A DNA stretch of 7,568 bases from Candidatus Kaiserbacteria bacterium RIFCSPHIGHO2_02_FULL_54_11b (lineage in GTDB: Bacteria > Patescibacteriota > Minisyncoccia > Phycocordibacterales > UBA2100), in assembly GCA_001781275.1 (NCBI GenBank), contig MFLH01000023.1, positions 2,347 to 9,914 on the forward strand, given 5' to 3'. Below the pieces are notes generated by a model, which was not told the DNA's origin, did no database searches, and saw nothing but the letters and a program-made list of their open reading frames with translations. A program made the translations under genes and the position numbers. Shown one piece after another: positions 1 through 5,546 of the stretch (position 1 is the stretch's first letter; each line of letters starts with the position of its first letter).

Positions 1-2
1 TC

Positions 3-1763
3 GCTGCGGGCAACGCCGTTGCGGCGGTACCCTTCAGATTTTGGTCAGGTCAGTTGCAAGTCAACTTCTCGCTCGACAGCGCAAAAGTTCCCACAAACTA
101 CATACCGCCCGGCACAGATAGTTATCCGTATTCGTTCGCGCGAGTAGGTGAGGTGGGGGCGGAATGGTTTGCTCGCCTCATTCAGGCACGAGTGCTTCAG
201 GCAGGCGCACAGGGTGTCGAATTCGACGTGGCGAGGTGGACGTGGGGCCGGCAGAACAACAGTAATTTCGCGATGGACGCAGACAACGACCTCGTCGTTG
301 ATCACGGCTATGTTGCGGGTGTAAACAGTTTCGGGCTCGGTGCCCGGGTGTTCCATGAGACGCTACGCTCTCTTTTGGGAACAAACAAAATAATTCAAGC
401 GGACAGTACCGCCTCTACCGGCGGTGTCAGGGATTGGAAGTATTTAAACGGCGTCCAGATGGAATCGTTCCCTTCTGCGAATGATTACGATATTTTCTCA
501 GCGGCATTTACGCACCTCAGACTATGGTCGGAGAATGCGGGGAAGGGACAAAGCGGCATCGTCCCGCTTACGTACGCGTATTCGAAAACGGCGACGGAAG
601 CATACAACGTATGCACGATAAAACGTGATTACGACAACACAGGCCTCATCGTCCCGATTACGCCGACAGGGCAGTGCCTGCAGCCTTCCTTCCTCGAACA
701 GTTCAAAGGCCTCAACAGCCGCGCGCGGATCAATCTCGCCTCCGCAACGCTCGTGGAAATGATGAATCCATATACAGCGCTCGAAACGAACGAATACTAT
801 GACCCGGATGGCATACAGGAGACCGGAACTATTCGCGGGACATTCGATTGGGATGAGTACCACCGCGGTGTCGACAATGTGTGGGGGTGGTTGGGAAAGC
901 CCGTCGGGTCACTCAAACGCGAACTGCAGTACACTTCCGGGAATCTTTTTGCACAAACATCATGGTCGCTCCAGAAAGACGCGGGATTCCAGGCGACTAC
1001 TGTGGGAAGCGGCGGCGTACTCTCCGCGATAGTCACGGAAAAAGCGGATCCCGGTGTGGTCGTCCCGAATGAAAGCTGGGGAAGTGTGCGCTTTGTGCCA
1101 AGCACTGCGCTTGCGCTCACACCCGGCAAGGAGTACACGATAACCTTCGATGCACGCGGCGATGACGATTGGACCTATAAGGGAAAGACATATCAAGATG
1201 TCCCGCGCATGCTCGCCGTGTTCATGCCGATGAAGACCGTGCGCTTGTTACGGGCCATGGGCGTGCTTGTCGATAGTTCATGGCGCTCATATTCACTTAC
1301 GTTTACGGCGGCAAGCTGTCCTTCGTCTTCTACCAACGACCGCTTCTGCCCACCTTCGGGAATCAATACACCGTATTTTGGGGTATCGGAACAAGTAGGC
1401 AAGACGGAAATTCGCAACATTAAGGTGTACGAAGGCTCGGGCGAACGATGGTCGCGTGAATTCGGGGGTGGCATTGTGCTCCTCAACATGTCGAACGTGC
1501 CGTGGAATGTCGCGCTCAGCGGTTCATTCAAACGCATACAAGGAATGGTAGATCCGGTCGTGAACAACGGCAGTGCGGTGGGCTCTTCCGTCACCATTCC
1601 CGCCCGCGACGCCTTGTTCCTGGTGAGGACCGCCGCACCCTCCGCATCGGCCACACCCGCAGGAGATAGACCCTACGCCCAACTCGCCTCTACGTTCACC
1701 GCACTCGAGTCCGTCATGGACGACATCAAGGCCCTCATCTTCCGCACGTTCGGACCTAATTAG
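3..1763 (+). CDS. Secreted-type glycoside-hydrolase-like protein (GHL15-like), 5'-truncated by the window edge
   Basis: The frame is open from the left edge, so the true start lies outside; the TTG at 54 is only the first internal start-like codon. Numbering from 54 gives 569 residues. Residues 30-290 read like the barrel of the putative glycoside hydrolase family GHL15: a helix followed by GAQGVEFDVARW (D58), a strand with LNGVQMESFP (E137), and NVWGWLGKPVG near 275-285. A beta-rich stretch at about 295-460 (WGSVRFVPSTALAL, YTITFDARG, YFGVSEQVGKTEIRNIKVYE) resembles a carbohydrate-binding jelly roll. The hydrolase pattern then resumes with WSREFGGGIVLLNMSNVPW and a closing strand PARDALFLVR. 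A Ser/Ala/Pro linker and a 30-residue helical tail finish the protein. Its likely role is polysaccharide cleavage or binding outside the cell. The family call rests on remembered motif patterns; catalytic residues are not proven. Confidence 0.6.
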   Translation, partial: AAGNAVAAVPFRFWSGQLQVNFSLDSAKVPTNYIPPGTDSYPYSFARVGEVGAEWFARLIQARVLQAGAQGVEFDVARWTWGRQNNSNFAMDADNDLVVDHGYVAGVNSFGLGARVFHETLRSLLGTNKIIQADSTASTGGVRDWKYLNGVQMESFPSANDYDIFSAAFTHLRLWSENAGKGQSGIVPLTYAYSKTATEAYNVCTIKRDYDNTGLIVPITPTGQCLQPSFLEQFKGLNSRARINLASATLVEMMNPYTALETNEYYDPDGIQETGTIRGTFDWDEYHRGVDNVWGWLGKPVGSLKRELQYTSGNLFAQTSWSLQKDAGFQATTVGSGGVLSAIVTEKADPGVVVPNESWGSVRFVPSTALALTPGKEYTITFDARGDDDWTYKGKTYQDVPRMLAVFMPMKTVRLLRAMGVLVDSSWRSYSLTFTAASCPSSSTNDRFCPPSGINTPYFGVSEQVGKTEIRNIKVYEGSGERWSREFGGGIVLLNMSNVPWNVALSGSFKRIQGMVDPVVNNGSAVGSSVTIPARDALFLVRTAAPSASATPAGDRPYAQLASTFTALESVMDDIKALIFRTFGPN

Positions 1764-1782
1764 GAGCTCTGTGCTTTAGGTG

Positions 1783-1788
1783 TAGACT
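1783..1788 (+). promoter_or_regulatory. Putative -10 box of the Cys-rich protein gene
   Basis: TAGACT, directly preceded by TG, lies six bases before the ATG at 1795. No good -35 box is visible, and the site overlaps the short gap after the upstream stop codon. If used, the transcript would begin at or next to the start codon, as proposed for several other genes here. The match is weak when taken alone. Confidence 0.35.
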
Positions 1789-1794
1789 GGCGGG

Positions 1795-2289
1795 ATGAAT
1801 AGAAACGTCTTGACGGTTGTTGCAGCTCTCCTCGTTATCGGTGGCGGATGGCTATGGTATTCCGGTGCTGCTACGCTAGGTGGGCAGCAATGCACCATGG
1901 ACGCAAAGATGTGTCCCGACGGCTCTTCGGTCGGGCGCACCGGCCCCAACTGCGAGTTCGCGGAATGTCCTTCGACCGAAGGCTACGCCACCCTGCAAGG
2001 TGTCGTGACGCTCGGGCCGACCTGCCCCGTGGAGACCACTCCTCCAGACCCCAACTGTGCGGGGAAGACGTATCAAACTATCCTTACGGTCCGCTCGATT
2101 ACAGACGGCACGAGCATATCGGTCCCGACCGATGAGACGGGTTCGTACATGATTAAGGTCAAAGCTGACTCATACATGCTCTCTGCCTCCGGCGGGGACC
2201 CACTGCCTTTCTGCAAAGAAGTAAGCGCACAGGTTGCAGGCAACGAGATTAAGACCGTAGACATCTCCTGTGACACCGGCATCCGATAA
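1795..2289 (+). CDS. Membrane-anchored Cys-rich protein with a Kazal-like CPDG module
   Basis: 164 residues. Residues 4-27 form one hydrophobic segment (VLTVVAALLVIGGGWLWY) after a short basic N terminus, which suggests a membrane anchor or uncleaved signal with the rest outside. There is no lipobox (GQQC does not fit), so a lipoprotein is unlikely. Residues 33-59 are a compact four-Cys module (C33, C40, C53, C58: CTMDAKMCPDG then GPNCEFAECP), a type I associate with Patescibacteria envelope proteins. Residues 66-160 look like a beta-sandwich of carboxypeptidase-regulatory type (GVVTLGPTCPVE, TDETGSYMIKVKADSYML) carrying C77, C88, C140 and C159. All eight cysteines are extracytoplasmic, which suggests four disulfides. 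The exact role is unknown. The gene starts 31 bases after the hydrolase-like gene and has no Shine-Dalgarno sequence. Confidence 0.8.
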   Translation: MNRNVLTVVAALLVIGGGWLWYSGAATLGGQQCTMDAKMCPDGSSVGRTGPNCEFAECPSTEGYATLQGVVTLGPTCPVETTPPDPNCAGKTYQTILTVRSITDGTSISVPTDETGSYMIKVKADSYMLSASGGDPLPFCKEVSAQVAGNEIKTVDISCDTGIR

Positions 2290-2307
2290 AGGGGGGTACC
2301 AAAACCC

Positions 2308-2335
2308 TTGACGCTCAAAACGCTTCTGCTACTAT
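2308..2335 (+). promoter_or_regulatory. tuf promoter (-35 TTGACG, extended -10 TGC-TACTAT)
   Basis: TTGACG at 2308-2313 and TACTAT at 2330-2335 are separated by 16 bases, with TGC just before the -10 box. This is one of the two best-formed promoters in the window. It points at EF-Tu with a predicted start near 2342, giving a leader of about 165 nt. It lies right after the stop codon of the Cys-rich protein gene, so tuf is probably transcribed on its own here. Confidence 0.6.
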
Positions 2336-2341
2336 TGCTCC

Positions 2342-2358
2342 ACGCACGCTCTGTGCGT
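2342..2358 (+). promoter_or_regulatory. Hairpin at the predicted 5' end of the tuf transcript
   Basis: ACGCAC (2342-2347) pairs with GTGCGT (2353-2358) around a five-base loop and is followed by ATTCTTTT. It begins about where the tuf promoter should start transcription. It could be a 5'-terminal stabilising stem, or a weak terminator or attenuator because of the T-rich run. The sequence alone does not decide between these. Confidence 0.4.
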
Positions 2359-2441
2359 ATTCTTTTGCTCGAATTTCCCACCGTGCGGCCTAGCGAACCG
2401 CTTAAACGTTGGGAGGGGAAGACAAAAGATACCGGAGCACC

Positions 2442-2458
2442 GTCGGCCTAGGGCCGGC
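2442..2458 (+). promoter_or_regulatory. GC-rich hairpin in the tuf leader
   Basis: GTCGGCC (2442-2448) pairs with GGCCGGC (2452-2458), seven pairs with one T-G wobble and a three-base loop. It lies in the tuf 5' leader about 50 bases before the start codon. The next 50 bases (2460-2509) are A/T-rich and look unstructured, which may keep the SD-less start codon open. No known riboswitch was recognised. Confidence 0.4.
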
Positions 2459-2509
2459 ACCCAAAGCGTTGGCATTAGAAATTTTTAGTAGATTAAAAGA
2501 ATATTGTAT

Positions 2510-3712
2510 ATGGCAGCAGAAGAATTCAATCGCAGTAAGCCGCACGTCAACGTCGGCACGATCGGACACGTCGACCACGGCAAGACGACCTTGACCGCGG
2601 CGATTTTGAACGTGCTCTCGAAAGCGGGCAACGGCTACTCGGCGACCGTCAAAGGCGTTGATGATATCGACAAGGCGCCCGAAGAGAAGGCGCGCGGTAT
2701 TACGATCTCGCTCTCGCACTCCGAGTATGAGACGCCGAACCGCCACTACGCACACGTCGATGCGCCGGGCCACGCCGACTACATCAAAAACATGATCACG
2801 GGTGCCGCTCAGATGGACGGCGCGATCCTCGTCGTCGCAGCATCCGACGGCGTCATGCCTCAGACACGTGAGCACATCCTGCTTGCCAAGCAGGTCGGCG
2901 TGCCAAAAGTCATCGTCTTCCTCAACAAAGTCGATCAAGTCGACGACAAAGACCTCATCGACCTCGTCGAAGAGGAAGTCCGCGAGCTCCTCGAGAAGCA
3001 GGGTTTCGACGGCAAAGCGACACCGGTCATCCGCGGTTCGGGTCTCAAAGCACTTGAGAACTCCGCACCGGGCAATGAGTGGAGCGACAAGATCATGGAG
3101 CTCGTCAAAGCGCTCGATGAATATATCCCGCAGCCGGTTCGTGAGCTCGACAAGCCGTTTCTCATGCCCATCGAAGACGTGTTCTCCATCGAAGGCCGTG
3201 GCACCGTCGTCACCGGCCGCATCGAACGTGGAATCGTCAAAGTCGGCGGAGAGATCGAGATCGTCGGTATCCACGACACCGCCAAGACGACCGTCACGGG
3301 CGTCGAAATGTTCAACAAATCGCTCCAACAGGGCCAAGCAGGCGATAACGCAGGAGTCCTCTTGCGCGGCACGAAGAAAGAAGATGTGCACCGCGGACAG
3401 GTCCTCTGCGCGCCGGGCTCGGTCAAGCCGCACACTGAATTTGAGTCGGAAGTATACATTCTGACCAAAGAAGAGGGTGGCCGCCACACACCGTTCTTCA
3501 CAGGTTACAAGCCGCAGTTCTACATCCGCACCACGGATGTGACGGGCGAAGTGACCCTCAAAGAAGGAGTGGAAATGGTCATGCCGGGCGACACCGTGAC
3601 TTTCAAGGTAAAGCTCGTCTCTCCGATCGCTATCGAAGACCAGATGCGTTTCGCTATCCGCGAAGGTGGTAAAACGGTGGGAGCTGGTGTGGTAACAAAG
3701 ATTGTTGCGTAA
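2510..3712 (+). CDS. tuf: Elongation factor Tu (EF-Tu)
   Basis: 400 residues, full length for bacterial EF-Tu (E. coli 394). It carries aminoacyl-tRNA to the ribosomal A site as a GTP complex. The GTPase motifs are clear: GHVDHGKT (19-26), RGITI (62-66), DAPGHAD (84-90), NKVD (139-142) and SGLK (177-180). Domain 2 (around 210-305) carries [14 protein letters not shown], and domain 3 contains RHTPFF and the C-terminal strands ending in [11 protein letters not shown]. The ATG at 2510 gives the usual [20 protein letters not shown] start; a TTG two codons upstream is less likely. No Shine-Dalgarno sequence precedes it. Unusual residues are switch [10 protein letters not shown], where most bacteria have RGITI-NT-(A/S)H, Ala85 in place of the usual Cys of DCPGH, and Gly178 in place of Ala in SALK. 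The gene has its own promoter and terminator. Confidence 0.98.
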   Translation: MAAEEFNRSKPHVNVGTIGHVDHGKTTLTAAILNVLSKAGNGYSATVKGVDDIDKAPEEKARGITISLSHSEYETPNRHYAHVDAPGHADYIKNMITGAAQMDGAILVVAASDGVMPQTREHILLAKQVGVPKVIVFLNKVDQVDDKDLIDLVEEEVRELLEKQGFDGKATPVIRGSGLKALENSAPGNEWSDKIMELVKALDEYIPQPVRELDKPFLMPIEDVFSIEGRGTVVTGRIERGIVKVGGEIEIVGIHDTAKTTVTGVEMFNKSLQQGQAGDNAGVLLRGTKKEDVHRGQVLCAPGSVKPHTEFESEVYILTKEEGGRHTPFFTGYKPQFYIRTTDVTGEVTLKEGVEMVMPGDTVTFKVKLVSPIAIEDQMRFAIREGGKTVGAGVVTKIVA

Positions 3713-3741
3713 TTCCTTTTCTAAGGAATCGCAGGGAAAAT

Positions 3742-3786
3742 CCCGCCTCAACCCAGTAGGTCATTCTACTGAATGAGGCGGGTTTT
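3742..3786 (+). terminator. Intrinsic terminator of tuf
   Basis: CCCGCCTCA (3742-3750) pairs perfectly with TGAGGCGGG (3774-3782) and is followed by TTTT. Inside it CAGTAG (3754-3759) pairs with CTACTG (3766-3771) around a six-base loop, making a two-part stem. It begins 29 bases after the tuf stop codon. AAAA just before the 5' arm could let it also work on the other strand. Confidence 0.85.
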
Positions 3787-3792
3787 CTCACA

Positions 3793-3801
3793 TGCTATAA
3801 T
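3793..3801 (+). promoter_or_regulatory. Extended -10 promoter of the first coiled-coil gene
   Basis: TGC-TATAAT is a perfect extended -10 box (TATAAT 3796-3801), beginning six bases after the T run of the tuf terminator. No -35 box is present because that position lies in the terminator stem. The ATG follows after eight bases, so the transcript should be leaderless or nearly so. The same arrangement precedes the paralogue at 6480. Confidence 0.65.
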
Positions 3802-3809
3802 CGCCATCC

Positions 3810-4100
3810 ATGAAGAAGCGGAAGATCAAAAGCAGGGGAAAGAGTGAGACGCGCGAAATCCTTGAGATCGTGAATTTCATCAAGGATCGGATGCTTACGA
3901 AAGATGAAGGCGCAACCAAGGACGACGTTGCCCAGATTCGTACCGACCTTCGGGATATCCGTCAAGAGCTCAAAGACATTAAGCATCGCCTCGATGTTCT
4001 CGAAGAGCAATTTAAGAATCTCAAGGGGGTCACAAGGGAAATTGATGAACTGAGAGACCGAGTCAAGATGATCGAAAAACAGCTTGCAGCAAGACGTTAA
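3810..4100 (+). CDS. Small coiled-coil protein with TKDD motif, copy 1
   Basis: 96 residues with no known function. A basic N terminus (MKKRKIKSRGKSET) is followed by EILEIVNFIKDRM and then a doubled TKDE/TKDD motif at 30-39. Heptad-rich helices with many charged residues (IRQELKDIKHRLDVLEEQF, then residues 72-91) run to the end, IEKQLAARR. There is no signal peptide or membrane segment, so it is probably a cytoplasmic, self-associating coiled coil. Similar short TKDD coiled-coil proteins seem to recur in Patescibacteria genomes (recollection, not tested). The protein at 6480-6749 is a clear paralogue: about half the aligned residues match, with both ends best conserved. It appears to be translated from a leaderless message. 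Confidence 0.8.
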   Translation: MKKRKIKSRGKSETREILEIVNFIKDRMLTKDEGATKDDVAQIRTDLRDIRQELKDIKHRLDVLEEQFKNLKGVTREIDELRDRVKMIEKQLAARR

Positions 4101-4116
4101 GAATATCTTACTCCGC

Positions 4117-4131
4117 GAATTCGGCGGGGGA
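4117..4131 (+). repeat. 15-bp repeat, copy 1, after the first coiled-coil gene
   Basis: GAATTCGGCGGGGGA begins 16 bases after the stop codon at 4098-4100. An identical 15-mer begins 16 bases after the stop codon of the paralogue (6766-6780). The 16 bases between stop and repeat differ at most positions, so the repeat is conserved more than its surroundings. A shorter match, CGGCGGGGGA, occurs at 6441-6450. Confidence 0.7.
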
Positions 4132-4139
4132 GAAATGAG

Positions 4140-4166
4140 AAGGCCGCGAGGATTAGTCGCGGCCTT
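4140..4166 (-). terminator. Hairpin between convergent genes, likely terminator
   Basis: AAGGCCGCGA (4140-4149) and TCGCGGCCTT (4157-4166) form a perfect 10-bp stem with a seven-base loop. It lies between the plus-strand coiled-coil gene (stop 4100) and the minus-strand gene (stop 4183). Read on the minus strand it is followed by TTCTCATTTCT, a moderately T-rich tail, so it most plausibly ends the minus-strand transcript. It may serve both directions. Confidence 0.65.
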
Positions 4167-4182
4167 CGCGTCGCTATTTCCG

Positions 4183-4632
4183 TCAGACGAAGTCCGTCTT
4201 GACGATGTGCGGCGGATGCAGGAAGAAATGAACAAGATGCGGATTCGGATCTCTCCGCGAGACTGCGAGAGGCACATTGAGCCGAAGCACGTCCGCGGGC
4301 CGCCATCCGAGTTGACTATCCTGCAGGTAGAACTGCGTGTGCTCGGGAAGGTCCTTGAATGCGATTGACGCGACGTGTTTATCGGCGGCTTTTCGTGCAT
4401 CGCTGAGGTGCAACTCCATCCGCAGCATGGAGACCAGCGTGTCTTCCTCGGCGTTTAGTTGTTTAGTCGGGATGAACAGAACGCCGTACTCTGGCAAGTG
4501 ATAGAGGCATTTGCTGCAGTCCGTACACCGGTAGACATCGTAGCCGCCGAGCATCGTTCCGCCGTGGCAGACAAGCTGCCATTCAAATTCAAACATCCCT
4601 GACTGGCAGGGGCAGATAGGGAATCGTCTCAT
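4183..4632 (-). CDS. Uncharacterised Cys-rich (possible zinc-binding) protein
   Basis: 149 residues, not recognised. The first 45 residues carry C7-x-C9 (CPC), C22-H23, C36-x-x-C39 and C42 (RCTDCSKC), a spacing that could form a zinc ribbon. The rest is soluble, with an acidic helix (NAEEDTLVSMLRMELHLSDARKAADK) and a His-rich end (NPHLVHFFLHPPHIVKTDFV). There is no membrane segment. A GGAG Shine-Dalgarno sequence lies about eight bases before the ATG on the minus strand. It is the only minus-strand gene in the window, and a perfect hairpin follows its stop codon. An overlapping plus-strand frame starting around 4084 is less likely because it lacks start signals and protein-like composition. 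Expression is not proven; the metal-binding idea is inferred from Cys spacing. Confidence 0.65.
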   Translation of the reverse strand: MRRFPICPCQSGMFEFEWQLVCHGGTMLGGYDVYRCTDCSKCLYHLPEYGVLFIPTKQLNAEEDTLVSMLRMELHLSDARKAADKHVASIAFKDLPEHTQFYLQDSQLGWRPADVLRLNVPLAVSRRDPNPHLVHFFLHPPHIVKTDFV

Positions 4633-4764
4633 GACACTTCTCCGCGTTGATTCGCTCCGAGAAACCTACCTTCTCACGGCACAAAAAGCAACATAGCGGA
4701 TTTTGAAACGCGGGCGGGTCAATGCTCAGGATTTCTTCATGATGCAGGTGTATACTCTGCAGAC

Positions 4765-4776
4765 TATTAGCTAATA
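4765..4776. promoter_or_regulatory. 12-bp palindrome upstream of the YCII-like gene
   Basis: TATTAGCTAATA is a perfect palindrome in an A/T-rich stretch (4760-4786) just after a possible -10 box, TATACT at 4751-4756. It could be a repressor site or part of a promoter. It belongs to the 4633-4833 gap, which otherwise contains only the adjacent inverted repeats and no gene. Confidence 0.35.
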
Positions 4777-4788
4777 AAATAAATTAGG

Positions 4789-4833
4789 GCCGCGTAATAG
4801 TTGACGGTACGCGGCATGATTTCGCTAAATCAT
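4789..4833 (+). promoter_or_regulatory. Two abutting hairpins ending at the YCII-like start codon
   Basis: GCCGCGTA (4789-4796) pairs with TACGCGGC (4808-4815) around an 11-base loop. The very next base begins ATGATTT (4816-4822), which pairs with AAATCAT (4827-4833) around the tetraloop CGCT. The second hairpin ends directly before the ATG at 4834. As RNA the two stems could stack and would occupy the place where a ribosome-binding site should be. No known riboswitch was recognised. Confidence 0.5.
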
Positions 4834-5196
4834 ATGAAAAAATTCTTGGCGATTTATTTGGGGACGATGGAGGACGATTCTTTTAAAAAGTGGATGGCGA
4901 TGCCCGAGGCAGAGCGCAAAGAGATAGAGCAGAAGGGGATGGCGGCGTGGATGAAATGGGGGCAAGACCATGCGGCGTCTATTATCGACAACGGCTCGCC
5001 GATCGGCAAAACCAAACGGACCGACAAAAACGGCGTCGCGGATACGAAGAACGCGATAAGCGGCTACGCTGTCGTACAGGCCGAGACGCACGAGGAGGCG
5101 GCAAAAATGTTTGAAAACCACCCGCACTTTACGATTTTTCCCGGCACCTCGGTCGAGATCATGGAATGCCTCCCGATGCCCACAATGTCTGAATAA
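4834..5196 (+). CDS. YCII-like (DGPF/YciI superfamily) protein
   Basis: 120 residues. The opening strand MKKFLAIYLG, a helix with MAAWMKWGQDHAASIIDNGSPIG, then SGYAVVQAETHEEAAKMFENHPHF and a closing strand TSVEIMECLPM follow the ferredoxin-like fold of YCII-related proteins (COG3795-like), which form dimeric alpha-beta barrels. The HP pair at 96-97 is typical of the family. No defined reaction is known for most members. I chose the ATG at 4834 because homologues begin with a strand of this kind; an in-frame ATG at 4816 would add six residues but lies inside a hairpin. No Shine-Dalgarno sequence is visible. The gene stands alone between a structured leader and the toxin-antitoxin promoter. Confidence 0.8.
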   Translation: MKKFLAIYLGTMEDDSFKKWMAMPEAERKEIEQKGMAAWMKWGQDHAASIIDNGSPIGKTKRTDKNGVADTKNAISGYAVVQAETHEEAAKMFENHPHFTIFPGTSVEIMECLPMPTMSE

Positions 5197-5209
5197 CCAC
5201 TCATCCCTC

Positions 5210-5221
5210 ATTCGCGCGAAT
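5210..5221. other. 12-bp palindrome between the YCII-like gene and the TA promoter
   Basis: ATTCGCGCGAAT is a perfect palindrome 13 bases after the YCII-like stop codon and 22 bases before the -35 box of the toxin-antitoxin operon. It has no loop or T run, so it is a poor terminator. It could be a protein-binding site. Confidence 0.3.
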
Positions 5222-5243
5222 AAGCGGAAGGAGGATTGGTGTA

Positions 5244-5271
5244 TTGACAGTGTGCGCACATGGTATATACT
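5244..5271 (+). promoter_or_regulatory. Promoter of the toxin-antitoxin operon
   Basis: A perfect -35 box TTGACA (5244-5249) and TATACT (5266-5271) are 16 bases apart. The antitoxin ATG follows after seven bases, so the transcript is predicted to be leaderless. No Shine-Dalgarno sequence precedes the ATG, consistent with this. Confidence 0.7.
5251..5260. promoter_or_regulatory. Putative antitoxin operator in the promoter spacer
   Basis: TGTGCGCACA is a perfect 10-bp palindrome that sits entirely between the -35 and -10 boxes. Ribbon-helix-helix antitoxins of the RelB/DinJ family bind palindromes overlapping their own promoter, so this is the natural candidate for autoregulation. Binding is inferred from position and symmetry only. 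Confidence 0.5.
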
Positions 5272-5278
5272 CTTGGCT

Positions 5279-5542
5279 ATGACTACGTTAAATGTGCGAG
5301 TTGAAAAGAAGACTAAACGGGAGGCGCGAAAGGCGCTTGCTGACATTGGTTTGGATATGTCCTCGGCGGTCAACATCTTTCTCAAACAAGTTATAGTTGA
5401 GCAAGGATTGCCTTTTACACCGACAAAGAAAGACCCAAAAAAGATCCGCGCCGCATGGGATAGGGAAGCCGCGTGGGCACTTAAGCATGGGAAAAGATAC
5501 ACAGATACCAAAGAACTTTTTAGAGATCTTGGGATAGAATAA
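5279..5542 (+). CDS. RelB/DinJ family antitoxin
   Basis: 87 residues. The N-terminal half (TTLNVRVEKKTKREARKAL, then a helix with GLDMSSAVNIFLKQV) is a ribbon-helix-helix DNA-binding and dimerisation fold. EQGLPFTP matches the conserved turn of DinJ/RelB proteins. The C-terminal segment ending DTKELFRDLGIE matches the DinJ tail that wraps the toxin. It should neutralise the YafQ-type toxin encoded four bases downstream and repress the operon. The frame is open further upstream, but the ATG at 5279 is the right start: it gives the family start MTTLNVRV and lies seven bases after the -10 box. Confidence 0.93.
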   Translation: MTTLNVRVEKKTKREARKALADIGLDMSSAVNIFLKQVIVEQGLPFTPTKKDPKKIRAAWDREAAWALKHGKRYTDTKELFRDLGIE

Positions 5543-5546
5543 GTGC

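Noticed and set aside
2402..3751. Open minus-strand frame of 449 codons across tuf
   Set aside because: It is the mirror of EF-Tu produced by biased codon use. The protein is low-complexity, rich in Asp, Phe and Arg, and EF-Tu on the other strand is certain.
4183..4185. Possible TGA recoding, known in some Patescibacteria lineages
   Set aside because: Other genes end with TAA or TAG and have no in-frame TGA. The single TGA stop has another stop two codons beyond and no conserved sequence past it.
4084..4368. Plus-strand frame overlapping the end of the first coiled-coil gene and the minus-strand Cys-rich gene
   Set aside because: It has no promoter, passes through the intergenic hairpin, and opposes a frame with better start signals and a zinc-like Cys pattern. 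The minus-strand gene is preferred, though not with certainty.
4690..4722. TTGACC and TATGTT as a promoter for the minus-strand gene
   Set aside because: The spacer would be 21 bases, too long for a normal promoter.
5228..5243. Perfect Shine-Dalgarno AAGGAGG followed by GTG-TAT-TGA
   Set aside because: The frame stops after two codons, and it lies upstream of the toxin-antitoxin promoter. It is probably chance, or a remnant of an older start.
5111..5278. Upstream extension of the antitoxin frame
   Set aside because: It overlaps the YCII-like gene and lacks conserved sequence. The ATG at 5279 fits both the family start and the promoter.
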